Of a stretch of 64,000 nucleotides of DNA, positions 1 to 8,353 are shown piece after piece. Positions within the stretch are counted from its first letter, which is position 1. The number at the start of each line of letters is the position of its first letter. The position numbers and the translations under genes were made by a program. The notes under the pieces were generated by a model. It was not told the origin of the DNA, searched no databases, and saw only the letters and a program-made list of their open reading frames with translations. The stretch comes from Candidatus Sulfotelmatobacter sp. (GTDB lineage: Bacteria > Acidobacteriota > Terriglobia > Terriglobales > Acidobacteriaceae), in assembly GCA_030041475.1 (NCBI GenBank), contig JASHNU010000092.1:1-64000 (forward strand). The letters are read 5' to 3'.

Positions 1-1081
1 CGGAGAAGTAGTGCTGCTGGGCGAGAATCTCGGTGGGCGCCATCAGCGCGGCCTGGCAGCCGTTTTCGATGGCGATGATGGCCGCCTCGAAGCCGACGAT
101 GGTCTTGCCCGAGCCGACATCGCCCTGCAGCAATCGCCGCATGGGATAAGGCTTTTCCATGTCTCCGGCGATTTCTTTCAGCACCCGCTTCTGCGCCGCC
201 GTAGGATGAAAAGGCAGAATCTTCTTGATCGCTGCCCGCACTCGATCGTCCAGTTGAAAAGCGATGCCGGTTTCCGCCTTCTGCTGGCGGCGCTTCAGCT
301 CCAGGCCCAGCTCGACGAAAAACAATTCGTCGAAAATGAGACGGATGTGCGCCGGCGTGCGCGAGGACTGCAGATCGCGCAGGCTCTCGCCCGGTTCAGG
401 CCAGTGCACGTTCCACAATGCCGCGCGGGGCGAGATAAGACCCAGACGGCTGCGCACTACAGGCGGGATCGGGTCGGGGAGTTTAGGGGTCAGGCTGTCG
501 AGCGCGGTGCGAATGACGCGGCGAAACCAGCGCGGCGTCAGGCGTCCCTGCCCGGCGGATTCGTAGATCGGCACGATGCGGCCGATCTCGAGCGACTCGG
601 CAGCTTTTTTCTCGGCGGCTTGCATCCCCGGCCCAGCGCCGTTTTCGCTGCCGTCGGCGTCCCCGCCGGCCTCGCCCAGAACTTCATACTGCGGCTGGAT
701 GATCTGCAGCTCGCGGTTGCGCTGATCCTCTTCCACCTTGCCGTAGAGCGCGATCAACTGGCCGGGTTTAAATTTATCCTGCAGGTATGTGGCGTTGAAA
801 AACAGGCAGCGCAGGCGGGCGCGGCCCTGGCCCACGGTAAGCTGGAAAATGGGCATGCGGCGCGTACGGAACAGCCCGGAATTGCGCACTTCGGCGATCA
901 CTGTGGCCATTTCGCCCGGACGTAATTCGCCGATGCCGCGGGGATTCAGCCGGTCTTCATAGCGGAAAGGCAGATAATGAAGCAGGTCGGCGACGGTGTG
1001 AATGCCCTTGCCCGCCAGAATCTCGGCGATTCGCGGGCCGACTCCTTTCACGTATTGCACGGGCGTGGAGAGTTCGAGCAT
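1..1081 (-). CDS. recG: ATP-dependent DNA helicase RecG, N-terminal part (cut by window edge)
   Basis: RecG is the branch-migrating helicase that remodels Holliday junctions and stalled forks. The minus strand reads from ATG at 1081 as an open frame of 360 codons that leaves the window. The N-terminus (MLELSTPVQYVKGVGPRIAE) is the usual RecG start with the helix-hairpin-helix-like KGVGPR segment, followed by the LLHYLPFRYEDR motif of the wedge domain. Walker A, GDVGSGKT, lies at residues 320-327, followed by the AAIIAIENGCQAALMAPTEILAQQH stretch typical of RecG motifs I and Ia. The 3' half of the gene is missing only because of the window boundary. Product assignment is firm. Confidence 0.95.
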   Translation of the reverse strand, partial: MLELSTPVQYVKGVGPRIAEILAGKGIHTVADLLHYLPFRYEDRLNPRGIGELRPGEMATVIAEVRNSGLFRTRRMPIFQLTVGQGRARLRCLFFNATYLQDKFKPGQLIALYGKVEEDQRNRELQIIQPQYEVLGEAGGDADGSENGAGPGMQAAEKKAAESLEIGRIVPIYESAGQGRLTPRWFRRVIRTALDSLTPKLPDPIPPVVRSRLGLISPRAALWNVHWPEPGESLRDLQSSRTPAHIRLIFDELFFVELGLELKRRQQKAETGIAFQLDDRVRAAIKKILPFHPTAAQKRVLKEIAGDMEKPYPMRRLLQGDVGSGKTIVGFEAAIIAIENGCQAALMAPTEILAQQHYFS

Positions 1082-1092
1082 GCGGAGTGAAC

Positions 1093-1132
1093 GTCCCCAC
1101 TTCTGGCAAAACCGGTCAGAATTGGGGCACCC
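1093..1132. repeat. Palindromic REP-like element, copy A (intergenic)
   Basis: The arms CCCCACTTCTG and CAGAATTGGGG pair with one mismatch around an 11-nt spacer, followed by CACCC. Read on the minus strand it starts GGGTGCCCCA and contains GGTTTTG and AGAAGTGGGG. The same skeleton (GGTGCCCC, a stem, a loop containing GGTTCT or a close variant, AGAAGTGGG) recurs at 22447-22488 and 53150-53192. It sits 12 bases upstream of recG, between recG and a divergent small gene. No terminator T-tract is present. Confidence 0.75.
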
Positions 1133-1175
1133 AGACTTGAAATGGTAACAGCAATGATCGGAGTGAGGCAGCGCG

Positions 1176-1379
1176 GTGTCTAAACAATCCGTGGTGGTGA
1201 ATCTGGTTGAAGCGTTGCTGGCGATCGTGCTCGGGAATGTCGTGTACTTCTTGCTGGTGCCTTCCCTGCCAGCTGCGGCCCGGCATCATCGCTTCCATAC
1301 CGACCTCGGCACTTTGGTGGATTTCTGGTTCTGCCTGGTGGCCTATGGCCTGATCCGGACAGCCAGAAAGTGGCGATAG
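1176..1379 (+). CDS. Small two-helix membrane protein, unknown
   Basis: A 67-residue protein starting at GTG 1176 with a GAGTGAGG ribosome-binding sequence just upstream. Residues 7-30 form one hydrophobic helix (VNLVEALLAIVLGNVVYFLLV) and residues about 47-60 a second (LVDFWFCLVAYGLI), ending in a basic RTARKWR tail. That layout predicts an inner-membrane protein with a cytoplasmic positive end. I do not recognise a family. It is followed by two other small membrane or exported proteins on the same strand. A real gene is likely from the coherent membrane topology and the ribosome-binding site, but no function can be given. Confidence 0.55.
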   Translation: MSKQSVVVNLVEALLAIVLGNVVYFLLVPSLPAAARHHRFHTDLGTLVDFWFCLVAYGLIRTARKWR

Positions 1380-1449
1380 GCGACGTGGCCACTCCCGCCC
1401 GTGAGTGTAATCGCCTGCTTACGTCATTTGACCCACTGGGGGATAATAG

Positions 1450-1734
1450 GTGTCCGCAACCCAAATGAATCGTCTACCCGCAACGTTGCGCTATGTCTTT
1501 TTAGAAGGTATGCCGGTGTTCCAAGTCGCGTGGTATGCGGCAGTCAGCCTATTCTTGGGTTACGGGGGCTGGCTCTTGATCTTTCGAACAAGCGCAGTGG
1601 TCAGGCGGGCGCATACGACATACGGTTCCAATCTATTCCTGAAGCCTTGGTACTCACAATTGATGCGGTGCACGGGAATCTTCATTTGGCTTTTGACGGC
1701 GTTAGCAGATTACTTCTTGCTAACGCAGAAGTAA
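1450..1734 (+). CDS. Small membrane protein, unknown
   Basis: A 94-residue protein from GTG 1450. It has two hydrophobic segments, about residues 24-45 (VAWYAAVSLFLGYGGWLLIF) and 74-90 (CTGIFIWLLTALADYFLL), with a basic loop between them (RTSAVVRRAHTTYGSN). No catalytic motif or family signature is seen. It lies 70 bases after the previous small membrane protein and 129 bases before a secreted protein, so the three could be one small transcription unit. An overlapping ORF in another frame at 1401-1805 lacks membrane logic and looks like a shadow. Coding probability is moderate. Confidence 0.5.
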   Translation: MSATQMNRLPATLRYVFLEGMPVFQVAWYAAVSLFLGYGGWLLIFRTSAVVRRAHTTYGSNLFLKPWYSQLMRCTGIFIWLLTALADYFLLTQK

Positions 1735-1863
1735 TCCCATCCGCCCAGAAGGTGGTGTATGGGTCGCCTCCCGAAGCACCCCAGCGGGGGTGGTCACGCT
1801 CATGAAGCGCCAATTGACGTAACATCGCCATCACTCGCAGCGAGAGCATACGAAGAGGGAAAC

Positions 1864-2319
1864 GTGAAACGAGCCACCGTATCACTGCTGTTGCTTCTCA
1901 GCATCAGCGTCGTAGCGCAAGATTCATCCAAACCACGAATCTCACCGTTCTTCGACCGGATTGATGATGGACCAGCGTTCTTCGTAGAGTGCCGCAACAC
2001 AACCGGAGGGACTGTCTCCTCAGCCCACGTCATGTGGGCCAGTTCACTGCGTATCGACAGCGAGGTTCTGCCCGATGAGGTTCATGGTCTTCCGGGTCTC
2101 AGAACTGACATACCACCGGGAGAGGTCTGGCGCGGAATCGTAGCCCTCAGGCAATCCCAGCGCCCGTTTTACCCCGGCCCAAAGTTCGGTGCGCTCCTAC
2201 GCAGCACGCGCACTGCATTGCTGACTCAGGGGAAACACACCATTGCCGTGCAATGCGGTCATGAGTGGTCTGAAGAGTTCTCCTTCTACTGGGAAACCGA
2301 AACGCACGATCCTTTTTAA
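1864..2319 (+). CDS. Secreted protein of unknown function
   Basis: The open frame extends upstream to 1759, but the GTG at 1864 is preferred because GAGGGA lies directly upstream and the protein then begins with a classical signal peptide: MKR, the hydrophobic core TVSLLLLLSISV, and a likely cleavage after VVAQ (151 residues in total). The mature part carries two cysteines (VECRN and VQCGH), compatible with one disulfide, and a beta-rich pattern ending EFSFYWETE. No known domain is recognised. The GTG is only three bases from the purine run, so the exact start is not certain. Confidence 0.6.
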   Translation: MKRATVSLLLLLSISVVAQDSSKPRISPFFDRIDDGPAFFVECRNTTGGTVSSAHVMWASSLRIDSEVLPDEVHGLPGLRTDIPPGEVWRGIVALRQSQRPFYPGPKFGALLRSTRTALLTQGKHTIAVQCGHEWSEEFSFYWETETHDPF

Positions 2320-2424
2320 TTGGCGAAACATCGCCATTACACTCATTGACCCGGTGCCCTGGGGTCCACACGGTTACTTTAGAAACCTCGGTAACCGCTG
2401 GCGGCAATCGTACAATCGGCTGAA

Positions 2425-3912
2425 ATGCCGAAAATCGCGGTTTTGTACGACGCGGGCCAGGCCGTGCTCTCCACCTTCGACCTTGACGAGGTGTTGCAGA
2501 GAATCCTGGGCATCGCGCGCGACTTTTTTCATTTGCACAATGTGGCCGTCCTGCTGCTCGACCGGGAGGCGCAGCAATTGTGTGTCCGTTCGCAGATCGG
2601 CTGGGACCCGGGCCACGACAGGATCTGTCTGGGAGCGCACGAGGGGATCTCGGGTGCCTCGGTTGCAAAGAAGCAGCCGGTTTATGTGCCGGATGTGAGC
2701 CGCGATTCGCGCTATGTCTGCGCTGCGCAGTCGACACGATCGGAGCTGGCGATCCCACTGATGGTGCGCGACGAGGTCGTAGGTGTGCTCGACTGCCAGA
2801 GCGACCAGCTCGATTACTTCGACAACGAAACTATTGACCTTCTGACTCTGTTTTCGACCCAAGCCTCGATCGCCATCCAGAATGCGCGTCTGTACTCGCT
2901 CGAACAGGAGCGGGCGCGGCAACTGGAAGCGATCAACGCCATCGCCCAGCAGAGCACGGCCGTCACCGACCTGGAGGACCTGCTGGCGCGAACCTGCTCG
3001 ACGATTCAGCGGACCTTTGCCGTTTCGCACGTATCGTTGTTGCTTCGCGAGGAAGGCGAGTTGGTGTTGCGGGCACACGCGGGCTCCTTGACACCGTGCG
3101 TGCCTGCCGGTGGACGACTTGCCACTGATGCCGAGCCATGGTCGCGCGTTCTTGCCGGCGAGTCGCTCATTGAAAAGGATCTGAGCTCGGCTCAGGCATC
3201 CTCACGGCTCTTTGTCGAGGCCGCCTCGCGCATGAGCATTCCCTTAATCGCGTTTGGGCAGATGCTCGGAGTGCTGACGCTGCACAGCGCGCACAAGAAC
3301 TCGTTTCACGATAGCGATCTGAAGCCGCTGGAAGCCGTGGCCGACATCTGCGCCAATTCCATCCAGAATGCCCATTATGTGGAGAGAATCCGCCAGCTCT
3401 CCTATCTGGATGGGCTAACGGGGATCTTCAACCGGCGCTTCTTTGAGCTGCGCATTCTGGAGGAAATCGAGCGCGCGCGGCGCACCGAGACCGGTATGGC
3501 CGTGGTCATGGTCGACATTGACCAGTTCAAGCGTTTGAACGACGAGTTTGGCCACCTTCTGGGCGATGAAGTGCTGCGGCAGGTGTCATCCCTGTTTCAC
3601 CTGAACCTGCGCAAGATTGACGTGGTTTGCCGTTACGGAGGCGAGGAATTCGGCATCCTTTTGACGCAGACTCACGCCGAGCACGCGCTCGGCGTGGCCG
3701 AAAAACTGCGGAAGCTGGTGGAAGAATGGGAATTCCCGGGAGTGCCCCAGACCGTAACCATCAGCGTAGGAGTGGCCGCTTTCCCCGAACACGGCACTAC
3801 CCGCGACCAACTGGTGCGCGCCGCGGACAACGCACTCTATGCCGCCAAGCAATTAGGGCGCAACCGGGTCTGCCTCAATACGAGGTCGCAAGCGGCGTCC
3901 TGCGGCCGCTAA
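2425..3912 (+). CDS. GAF-GAF-GGDEF diguanylate cyclase
   Basis: A 495-residue sensor enzyme predicted to make cyclic di-GMP from two GTP. Two GAF domains occupy about residues 10-155 and 180-320 (the first contains GAHEGISGASVAKKQPVYVPD, a typical GAF core). The cyclase domain starts at YLDGLTGIFNRRFFE near residue 328, with the metal-binding D of VDIDQFKRLND and the active-site loop GGEEF near residue 407. The product-inhibition I-site RxxD is present (RKID, five residues before GGEEF), so feedback control is expected. There is no membrane segment, so this is a soluble sensor. A PilZ receptor is encoded at 40741-41271. The start ATG has no obvious ribosome-binding site. Confidence 0.92.
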   Translation: MPKIAVLYDAGQAVLSTFDLDEVLQRILGIARDFFHLHNVAVLLLDREAQQLCVRSQIGWDPGHDRICLGAHEGISGASVAKKQPVYVPDVSRDSRYVCAAQSTRSELAIPLMVRDEVVGVLDCQSDQLDYFDNETIDLLTLFSTQASIAIQNARLYSLEQERARQLEAINAIAQQSTAVTDLEDLLARTCSTIQRTFAVSHVSLLLREEGELVLRAHAGSLTPCVPAGGRLATDAEPWSRVLAGESLIEKDLSSAQASSRLFVEAASRMSIPLIAFGQMLGVLTLHSAHKNSFHDSDLKPLEAVADICANSIQNAHYVERIRQLSYLDGLTGIFNRRFFELRILEEIERARRTETGMAVVMVDIDQFKRLNDEFGHLLGDEVLRQVSSLFHLNLRKIDVVCRYGGEEFGILLTQTHAEHALGVAEKLRKLVEEWEFPGVPQTVTISVGVAAFPEHGTTRDQLVRAADNALYAAKQLGRNRVCLNTRSQAASCGR

Positions 3913-3915
3913 ACG

Positions 3916-5283
3916 TTAAATGTCCAAATAGTTTTTCTGCAGTTGCTGTTCCATCTGCTTCATCTGCTCGCGGAGTTCCCGTTCCTGCTCCCTGAGTTCC
4001 CGCCTTTGCTCTTCGGCGTTCTGGCGTGCTTCTCGCCGCTGTTCGTCTGCCTCCCGGCGCTGTTCGTCAGCTTGGCGGCGGGCTTCTTTCTGCTGCTCCT
4101 CAGCCTCTCGTCGGGCTTCCTGGCGCTCCTGTTCAGCTTCTCTGCGCTGCTTCTCCGCGTCGCGGCGTTGCTCTTCTGCCTGCTGCCGAGCCTCGCGACG
4201 CTGCTCTTCCGCTTCCTGGCGCGCCTCCCGCCGCTGTTCTTCTGCTTCGCTACGGGCTTCCTTGGAACGCTCGCAGACGGATTTGCGAATTTCCTCCACA
4301 TCCTTCCGCGCGTCGTCCGTAGCCAGCTCTATTTCGGGCCCCAGACCGGCCACTTCCCGCCGTACTTCCTCTTGTACTTGGCGCAGCTCAGCCGGAGTCG
4401 CGTCCCCCAGCAGCGGATATTCCAAGCTCTCTTCATCGAACAGTTCACCGGAATCCTTGCGCTCCGGCATGGGCAGGGCGATGGTTTGCTCCTTCTTGTC
4501 CCGCACCAGGCCCACATTCACCGAATCGCCATTGCGCGAGCGCACGGCGTGAGTGAAATCGCTTGTATCGTGGATGGTCTGGTCGTTGATCTTGACGATC
4601 ACATCCCCGGCGCGGAATCCTGCTTTTTCGGCGCGACTACCCTTGGCTACGGCGCGCACCAGAACACCATTCCCGTTCTTTACCCCGAAAAACTCTCCCA
4701 ACTGCGGTGTAATGTTCTCGACCGTCAACCCGCTACGCGGCGAGGAGGTCACCACCACCATGTTGAACGCGGGAATGTCGATCTCCGGCATCGGCGGAAT
4801 CGGCGGAATAGGTGGCATCTCGAAGTGATAATCCTTGGCCTTCGGCGAGTACGCATATTCCTTGCCCTTGTCGCCAAGCTGCACCTTTACCGTCATCGGC
4901 TGACCATCGCGGCTGAGGCCGAGGGTCACCACGCGGCCAGGCGGAGTTTCGTGGATCATCCGGCGCAGCTGGGCCGCACTGTCCACCTGTGTCCCGTTCA
5001 TAGTCAAAATAACGTCGTGCTCCTTAATGCCCGCCTTGCCGGCCGGGGCATCCTGGTCGACCATCGTGATCTCAACGCCTTTCTCTTCCTTGAGCTTAAG
5101 CGGGCCCACGCGTTCGCCGGTCACGTCGGCAATGTCCACGCCGAGATACGAGCTTGTGCCGCTGTCTTCGCTGGAGAAGACCATGGTGTGTTCCGACGGA
5201 TCGACAGACCGTGGCTGAGCGGCGTCGGAAAACGTCATCAGGAACGGGATCAACGCAAGGCTGGTCACAACGTATCTGCGCAT
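3916..5283 (-). CDS. Exported double-PDZ protein with long charged helix
   Basis: A 455-residue protein. The ATG at 5283 is chosen over the ATG at 5289 because GTGAGGAG ends six bases before it, whereas it abuts the other. The N-terminus MRRYVVTSLALIPFLMTFSDA is a signal peptide. PDZ1 spans about residues 45-137 (GVEITMVDQDAPAGKAGIKEHDVILTMNG) and PDZ2 about 185-285 (SRAEKAGFRAGDVIVKINDQ), joined by a proline-rich linker (PPIPPIPPMPEI). Residues about 310-450 are almost wholly E, R, Q and A in 7- and 11-residue units (RREARQEAEEQ), predicting a coiled coil or single charged helix. No protease triad is present, so it is an adaptor or scaffold, not a DegP enzyme. It is last in the sigma/anti-sigma operon. 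Confidence 0.85.
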   Translation of the reverse strand: MRRYVVTSLALIPFLMTFSDAAQPRSVDPSEHTMVFSSEDSGTSSYLGVDIADVTGERVGPLKLKEEKGVEITMVDQDAPAGKAGIKEHDVILTMNGTQVDSAAQLRRMIHETPPGRVVTLGLSRDGQPMTVKVQLGDKGKEYAYSPKAKDYHFEMPPIPPIPPMPEIDIPAFNMVVVTSSPRSGLTVENITPQLGEFFGVKNGNGVLVRAVAKGSRAEKAGFRAGDVIVKINDQTIHDTSDFTHAVRSRNGDSVNVGLVRDKKEQTIALPMPERKDSGELFDEESLEYPLLGDATPAELRQVQEEVRREVAGLGPEIELATDDARKDVEEIRKSVCERSKEARSEAEEQRREARQEAEEQRREARQQAEEQRRDAEKQRREAEQERQEARREAEEQQKEARRQADEQRREADEQRREARQNAEEQRRELREQERELREQMKQMEQQLQKNYLDI

Positions 5284-5332
5284 GGCCATCTCCTCACTCT
5301 GGTCACGGATCAACGAATCAGCGGCCAGTCTT

Positions 5333-6547
5333 TCACCGGTTGGCGCGCCGGAAGTTGATATCACCGGTTGTGGTGCGCACCTTCAACATGGGGCCGCCGC
5401 CGTTCAGCTTGCCCTCGGCAGTGTAGGTCTTGGGTCCATAGTCTCCGCCTTCGCTGTGGACGTGAATATCGGGAAAGTCGGAGGTGATGCGGTGTCCGTT
5501 CGCCAGATCGACGCTGGCACGCACGCTGAGCGCGACGTCCGACGCGATGTACACGGTAATGTCGCCCGCTGAAGTTTCCAGCATCGAGTCGTGGCGTTCT
5601 CCGCCGGTGCTCACCAGCTTCACAACGATTCCGCCGGCGCCGGTTTCGGCCTGAGCCGAAGGAACACCGTAGAGCTCAATACCACCCCCGCCGGTTTCGG
5701 CGTGAACATGTCCCTTGGCCGACGAGAGGCGGATGGTGCCGCCGCCCGTATCGATCTCGGCCGGACCGCCGATGTCGCCCAGATCCACACTGCCGCCGCC
5801 TGTGGAGGCCTTCACCTTTCCGTTGCAGCGGCGAACCTGAATGCTGCCGCCGCCGGTTTCGATAATCGCGCCCTGGGCGCCGTTCTGGATTTCCACGCTG
5901 CCGCCGCCGGTTTCGGCGACAACCTTGCCGTTGGCTTGGTGGACTTCGATGGAGCCGCCGCCGGTGTGCAAGCCGATATCGCCGCTCACCGTGCCCAGGT
6001 CAATCGATCCGCCGCCGGTTTCGGCATTGACGCCGCCGCCAATGTCATCGAGGTGAATGCCTCCGCCGCCGCTCTCGGCCTCCACGCGCCCGCTCACGCC
6101 CGTGGCGTCGACTTCGCCCCCGTCCGTTTCGAGCTTTACTAATGCCATTTCACGAGGTACACGGATGGAAAATTCAGAAGAGCAACGGCGCGGCTGGTGT
6201 CCCGTTTGCCATTCCGCCTCAATCCACCCGGTATCACCCTTCACGTAAGCGCTCACTTTGTAATTTTCGAACTGACGGCGCGCTTCCTGCTCGGAAGAAT
6301 TTGCATAACGGATATGAGCTGAAAAATCGATGCCCTGCTGTTGTCCGCCGCGAACGATCAACGAACCCATGTCGACTTTGACTCTCAGGTTCTTGACCCC
6401 AGCCAGCGAACCAGTGATTTCCTGGCCCCAGTCGTGGTCTTTGCGAGAGACATGTGCTTCCTGCGCCTGACCCACAGAAATAAGGGCCAGCGGCACAAGC
6501 AGGGCCGGCACTGCGGCCAGCCCAACGATTTTGATACAACGTTTCAA
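5333..6547 (-). CDS. Exported DUF4097-family beta-solenoid protein
   Basis: A 404-residue exported protein. It starts at TTG 6547, supported by GAGGTAGAGAT directly upstream; no ATG in the frame fits. Signal peptide: MKR followed by a hydrophobic stretch and VGQAQ. After a 100-residue leader domain, residues 139-300 form nine copies of an exact 18-residue unit centred on ETGGGSI, then a DUF4097-type end (ETSAGDITVYIASDV and TTTGDINFRR). Such repeats in DUF4097/DUF4098 proteins predict a right-handed beta-helix of stacked short strands with glycine-rich turns. Binding partner and role are unknown; the location between an anti-sigma factor and a PDZ protein suggests envelope surveillance. Confidence 0.85.
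   Translation of the reverse strand: MKRCIKIVGLAAVPALLVPLALISVGQAQEAHVSRKDHDWGQEITGSLAGVKNLRVKVDMGSLIVRGGQQQGIDFSAHIRYANSSEQEARRQFENYKVSAYVKGDTGWIEAEWQTGHQPRRCSSEFSIRVPREMALVKLETDGGEVDATGVSGRVEAESGGGGIHLDDIGGGVNAETGGGSIDLGTVSGDIGLHTGGGSIEVHQANGKVVAETGGGSVEIQNGAQGAIIETGGGSIQVRRCNGKVKASTGGGSVDLGDIGGPAEIDTGGGTIRLSSAKGHVHAETGGGGIELYGVPSAQAETGAGGIVVKLVSTGGERHDSMLETSAGDITVYIASDVALSVRASVDLANGHRITSDFPDIHVHSEGGDYGPKTYTAEGKLNGGGPMLKVRTTTGDINFRRANR
5648..6133 (-). repeat. 54-bp coding tandem repeat, nine copies, in the DUF4097 gene
   Basis: Residues 139-300 of the overlapping gene repeat with an 18-residue period: LETDGGEV, AESGGGGI, AETGGGSI, LHTGGGSI, AETGGGSV, IETGGGSI, ASTGGGSV, IDTGGGTI, AETGGGGI, then a degenerate AETGAGGI. 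The spacing is exactly 18 residues in the first eight intervals and 17 in the last. At DNA level the GGGS codons are strongly conserved (GCCGCCGCC on the plus strand), while the remaining codons have diverged, so the array is old rather than a fresh slippage product. Confidence 0.9.
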
Positions 6548-6601
6548 ATCTCTACCTCATTTCCTTTCCTGTTCGAGCCGCGCTGGAATATCTTTTTTTC
6601 C

Positions 6602-7549
6602 TTAATCAATCTCCGGCAACTGGGCCAGCATCGTCCGCGCTTGCGATTTGATGTATGTGCTCGAATCCTTCGCGGCCAGCGTCATCAGAACGCCGCGCAC
6701 GCTGCCATCGGCCTTCACCGGCTCGAGCATGCGCAACGCCTCGGTGCGCACTCCGGGATTCGTATCATTCACCAGCGCCCGCAGCATAGCATCGCGCACG
6801 CGCGTGTCCTGCTTGACATAGGGACCGAGCGCATCCAGCGCCTTGAAGCGTACGCCCGGATTCGAGTCATACTGCAGCGCGTAAATCAGAGCGTCGCGGA
6901 AGTGCGTGTCGTTGGGATTCTGCGTCATCAGTCCAACGGAATCCATGCGCACGCCGGAGTTGTAGTTGTTGCGCGCCGCGTACAGCAGCAGTTGCTGAAT
7001 CCGCTGGTCGTTTAGCGATCCCTGAAGTTCCTGCGTCGAAGTGGTGTTGTACTTGATTGTGACCTGGTTGCTCCCCGGCTCCTGCGTGACCGAATCAATA
7101 CCGGTGATGGAAGCATCGTTGACCGCCGCGGCTGGGGCAGGTCCTGCGGGTTGCGGCCCGTGCGAGTAGAGCTTGTAAGTGGTCCCCACTCCGCCGGCAA
7201 AACCGAGAATCAGAATCACCGAAGCGAGGGCGGGCGAGAATCGGATTTGCCTTAGCCAATTTCCCGGATCGAACGCCAGCCGGCTGAAGAAGCTGCCTTG
7301 CTTGGCCGTCTCCAGCGCTTCCTGCAGCCGCATGCGTGAAGCGGCCAGCAGATTCGGCGACGGGTCGTTCATCAATGGATTCGTCGCGCGATCCTGCTCC
7401 AGCAGTGCGTGGAAATCCTGCTCGGCTTTCAGTTCGGCGGCGCAGTCGGCGCAGCGGGCTACATGCTGCTCCAGTTCGTGGCGGGCGTCATCGGCCAGTT
7501 CGCCGTAAACGTGGAGCACGATATTTTCTCTGACCCATTCGCACTTCAT
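6602..7549 (-). CDS. Zinc-finger anti-sigma factor with HEAT repeats
   Basis: A 315-residue protein, probably the membrane anti-sigma factor of the upstream ECF sigma gene. The N-terminus has the zf-HC2 motif H-x3-C-x2-C (HVARCADC) followed by a helical sigma-binding region. One transmembrane helix lies near residue 105-125 (FSPALASVILILGFAGGVGTTY). The external part carries HEAT-like repeats in which (N/D)xNPGVR recurs (DSNPGVRFKAL and DTNPGVRTEAL), useful for protein-protein contact. Gene order sigma, anti-sigma, DUF4097, PDZ suggests that the external HEAT domain senses or docks one of the exported neighbours. This combination of ZAS domain and HEAT sensor is known in Acidobacteria-type genomes; the specific signal is unknown. 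Confidence 0.87.
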   Translation of the reverse strand: MKCEWVRENIVLHVYGELADDARHELEQHVARCADCAAELKAEQDFHALLEQDRATNPLMNDPSPNLLAASRMRLQEALETAKQGSFFSRLAFDPGNWLRQIRFSPALASVILILGFAGGVGTTYKLYSHGPQPAGPAPAAAVNDASITGIDSVTQEPGSNQVTIKYNTTSTQELQGSLNDQRIQQLLLYAARNNYNSGVRMDSVGLMTQNPNDTHFRDALIYALQYDSNPGVRFKALDALGPYVKQDTRVRDAMLRALVNDTNPGVRTEALRMLEPVKADGSVRGVLMTLAAKDSSTYIKSQARTMLAQLPEID

Positions 7550-7639
7550 ATCCGTTTCCCTTTCCGTGGCGTCATCCCGAAGCCTCGCGTTTTAACCAGC
7601 GAGGCGAGGGATCTCACGTGCAGCTACACGGTCCATGCC

Positions 7640-8353
7640 CTATCTCATGTCCGCCAGCGCCCCGCGCAATTTCTGCGTGGCGCGGAAGAGCGTATTCTTG
7701 GCGGTCTCTTCCGTGGTATGCAAAATCTCGCCCACGGTCCGGAGCTTCAATCCGTGGTAATGCTTCAACTCAAACACCATGCGCTCGCGCGGGGTCAACT
7801 TCTCGAGCGCCCCTGAAATCCGCGCGCCCAGCTGGCGCCGCATCAGATCCCGCTCCGGATTGGCCCCGGCCCGTCCATCAGCCACCTGATCGAGCAGATC
7901 GTACTCGCCGCCATCGGCGTCTTTCGCGACCGGCGCGTCCTCCTTGCGCACGTTCTTCTTGCGCAAGTGATCGAGGCATAAATTGGTCACGATCCGGTAG
8001 ATCCACGTGTAGAAGGAGCACTCGAAGCGGAAATTGCCGATGTTCTTGTACGCCTTCAGGAACGCGTCCTGGTAGACGTCCTGGGCGTCGTGCTCACTGC
8101 CGGTAAGGTGGAGTGCGAGCCGCAATACCGCCTGATCGTAATGACGGACCAGTTCCTCGAAGGCGGCAGCGTTGCCTCGCTGCGCCTCGCGGATCAGCAT
8201 CGTGTCATCGATGCGGCGGTCTTGAGTTTGTCGATCTAACCCAGCCATGCGGCCCCGCGCGGGGTCCTGGTTACTCTCGACTCTCTCACTCTTTGCCTTG
8301 GAGTGGGCCCGTTCGCCAATCGCAAGTGATACTGCCCATGCATCGGCCGGCAT
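7640..8353 (-). CDS. ECF-type RNA polymerase sigma factor
   Basis: A 237-residue sigma-70 family protein, first gene of a four-gene minus-strand cluster. Region 2 is clear: FEELVRHYDQAVLRLALHLTG, then DAQDVYQDAFLKAYKNIGNF and FYTWIYRIVTNLCLDHLRKK. Region 4 follows with LTPRERMVFELKHYHGLKLR and the recognition helix TTEETAKNTLFRATQKLR. Length and the absence of regions 1 and 3 place it in the ECF group. The first 35 residues before MAGLDRQ are polar and may not be translated; the ATG at 8248 is an alternative start. It is likely held by the neighbouring zinc anti-sigma factor and released upon envelope signals. Confidence 0.93.
   Translation of the reverse strand: MPADAWAVSLAIGERAHSKAKSERVESNQDPARGRMAGLDRQTQDRRIDDTMLIREAQRGNAAAFEELVRHYDQAVLRLALHLTGSEHDAQDVYQDAFLKAYKNIGNFRFECSFYTWIYRIVTNLCLDHLRKKNVRKEDAPVAKDADGGEYDLLDQVADGRAGANPERDLMRRQLGARISGALEKLTPRERMVFELKHYHGLKLRTVGEILHTTEETAKNTLFRATQKLRGALADMR

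Noticed and set aside
11-925. Open frame of 304 codons on the plus strand
   Set aside because: It lies wholly antisense to recG, whose motifs are clear; the plus-strand frame has no domain and starts at random within the gene.
3943-5358. Long plus-strand frame of 471 codons
   Set aside because: It is the complement of the PDZ/coiled-coil gene; the Leu/Phe-rich translation is a mirror of its Glu/Arg-rich helix.
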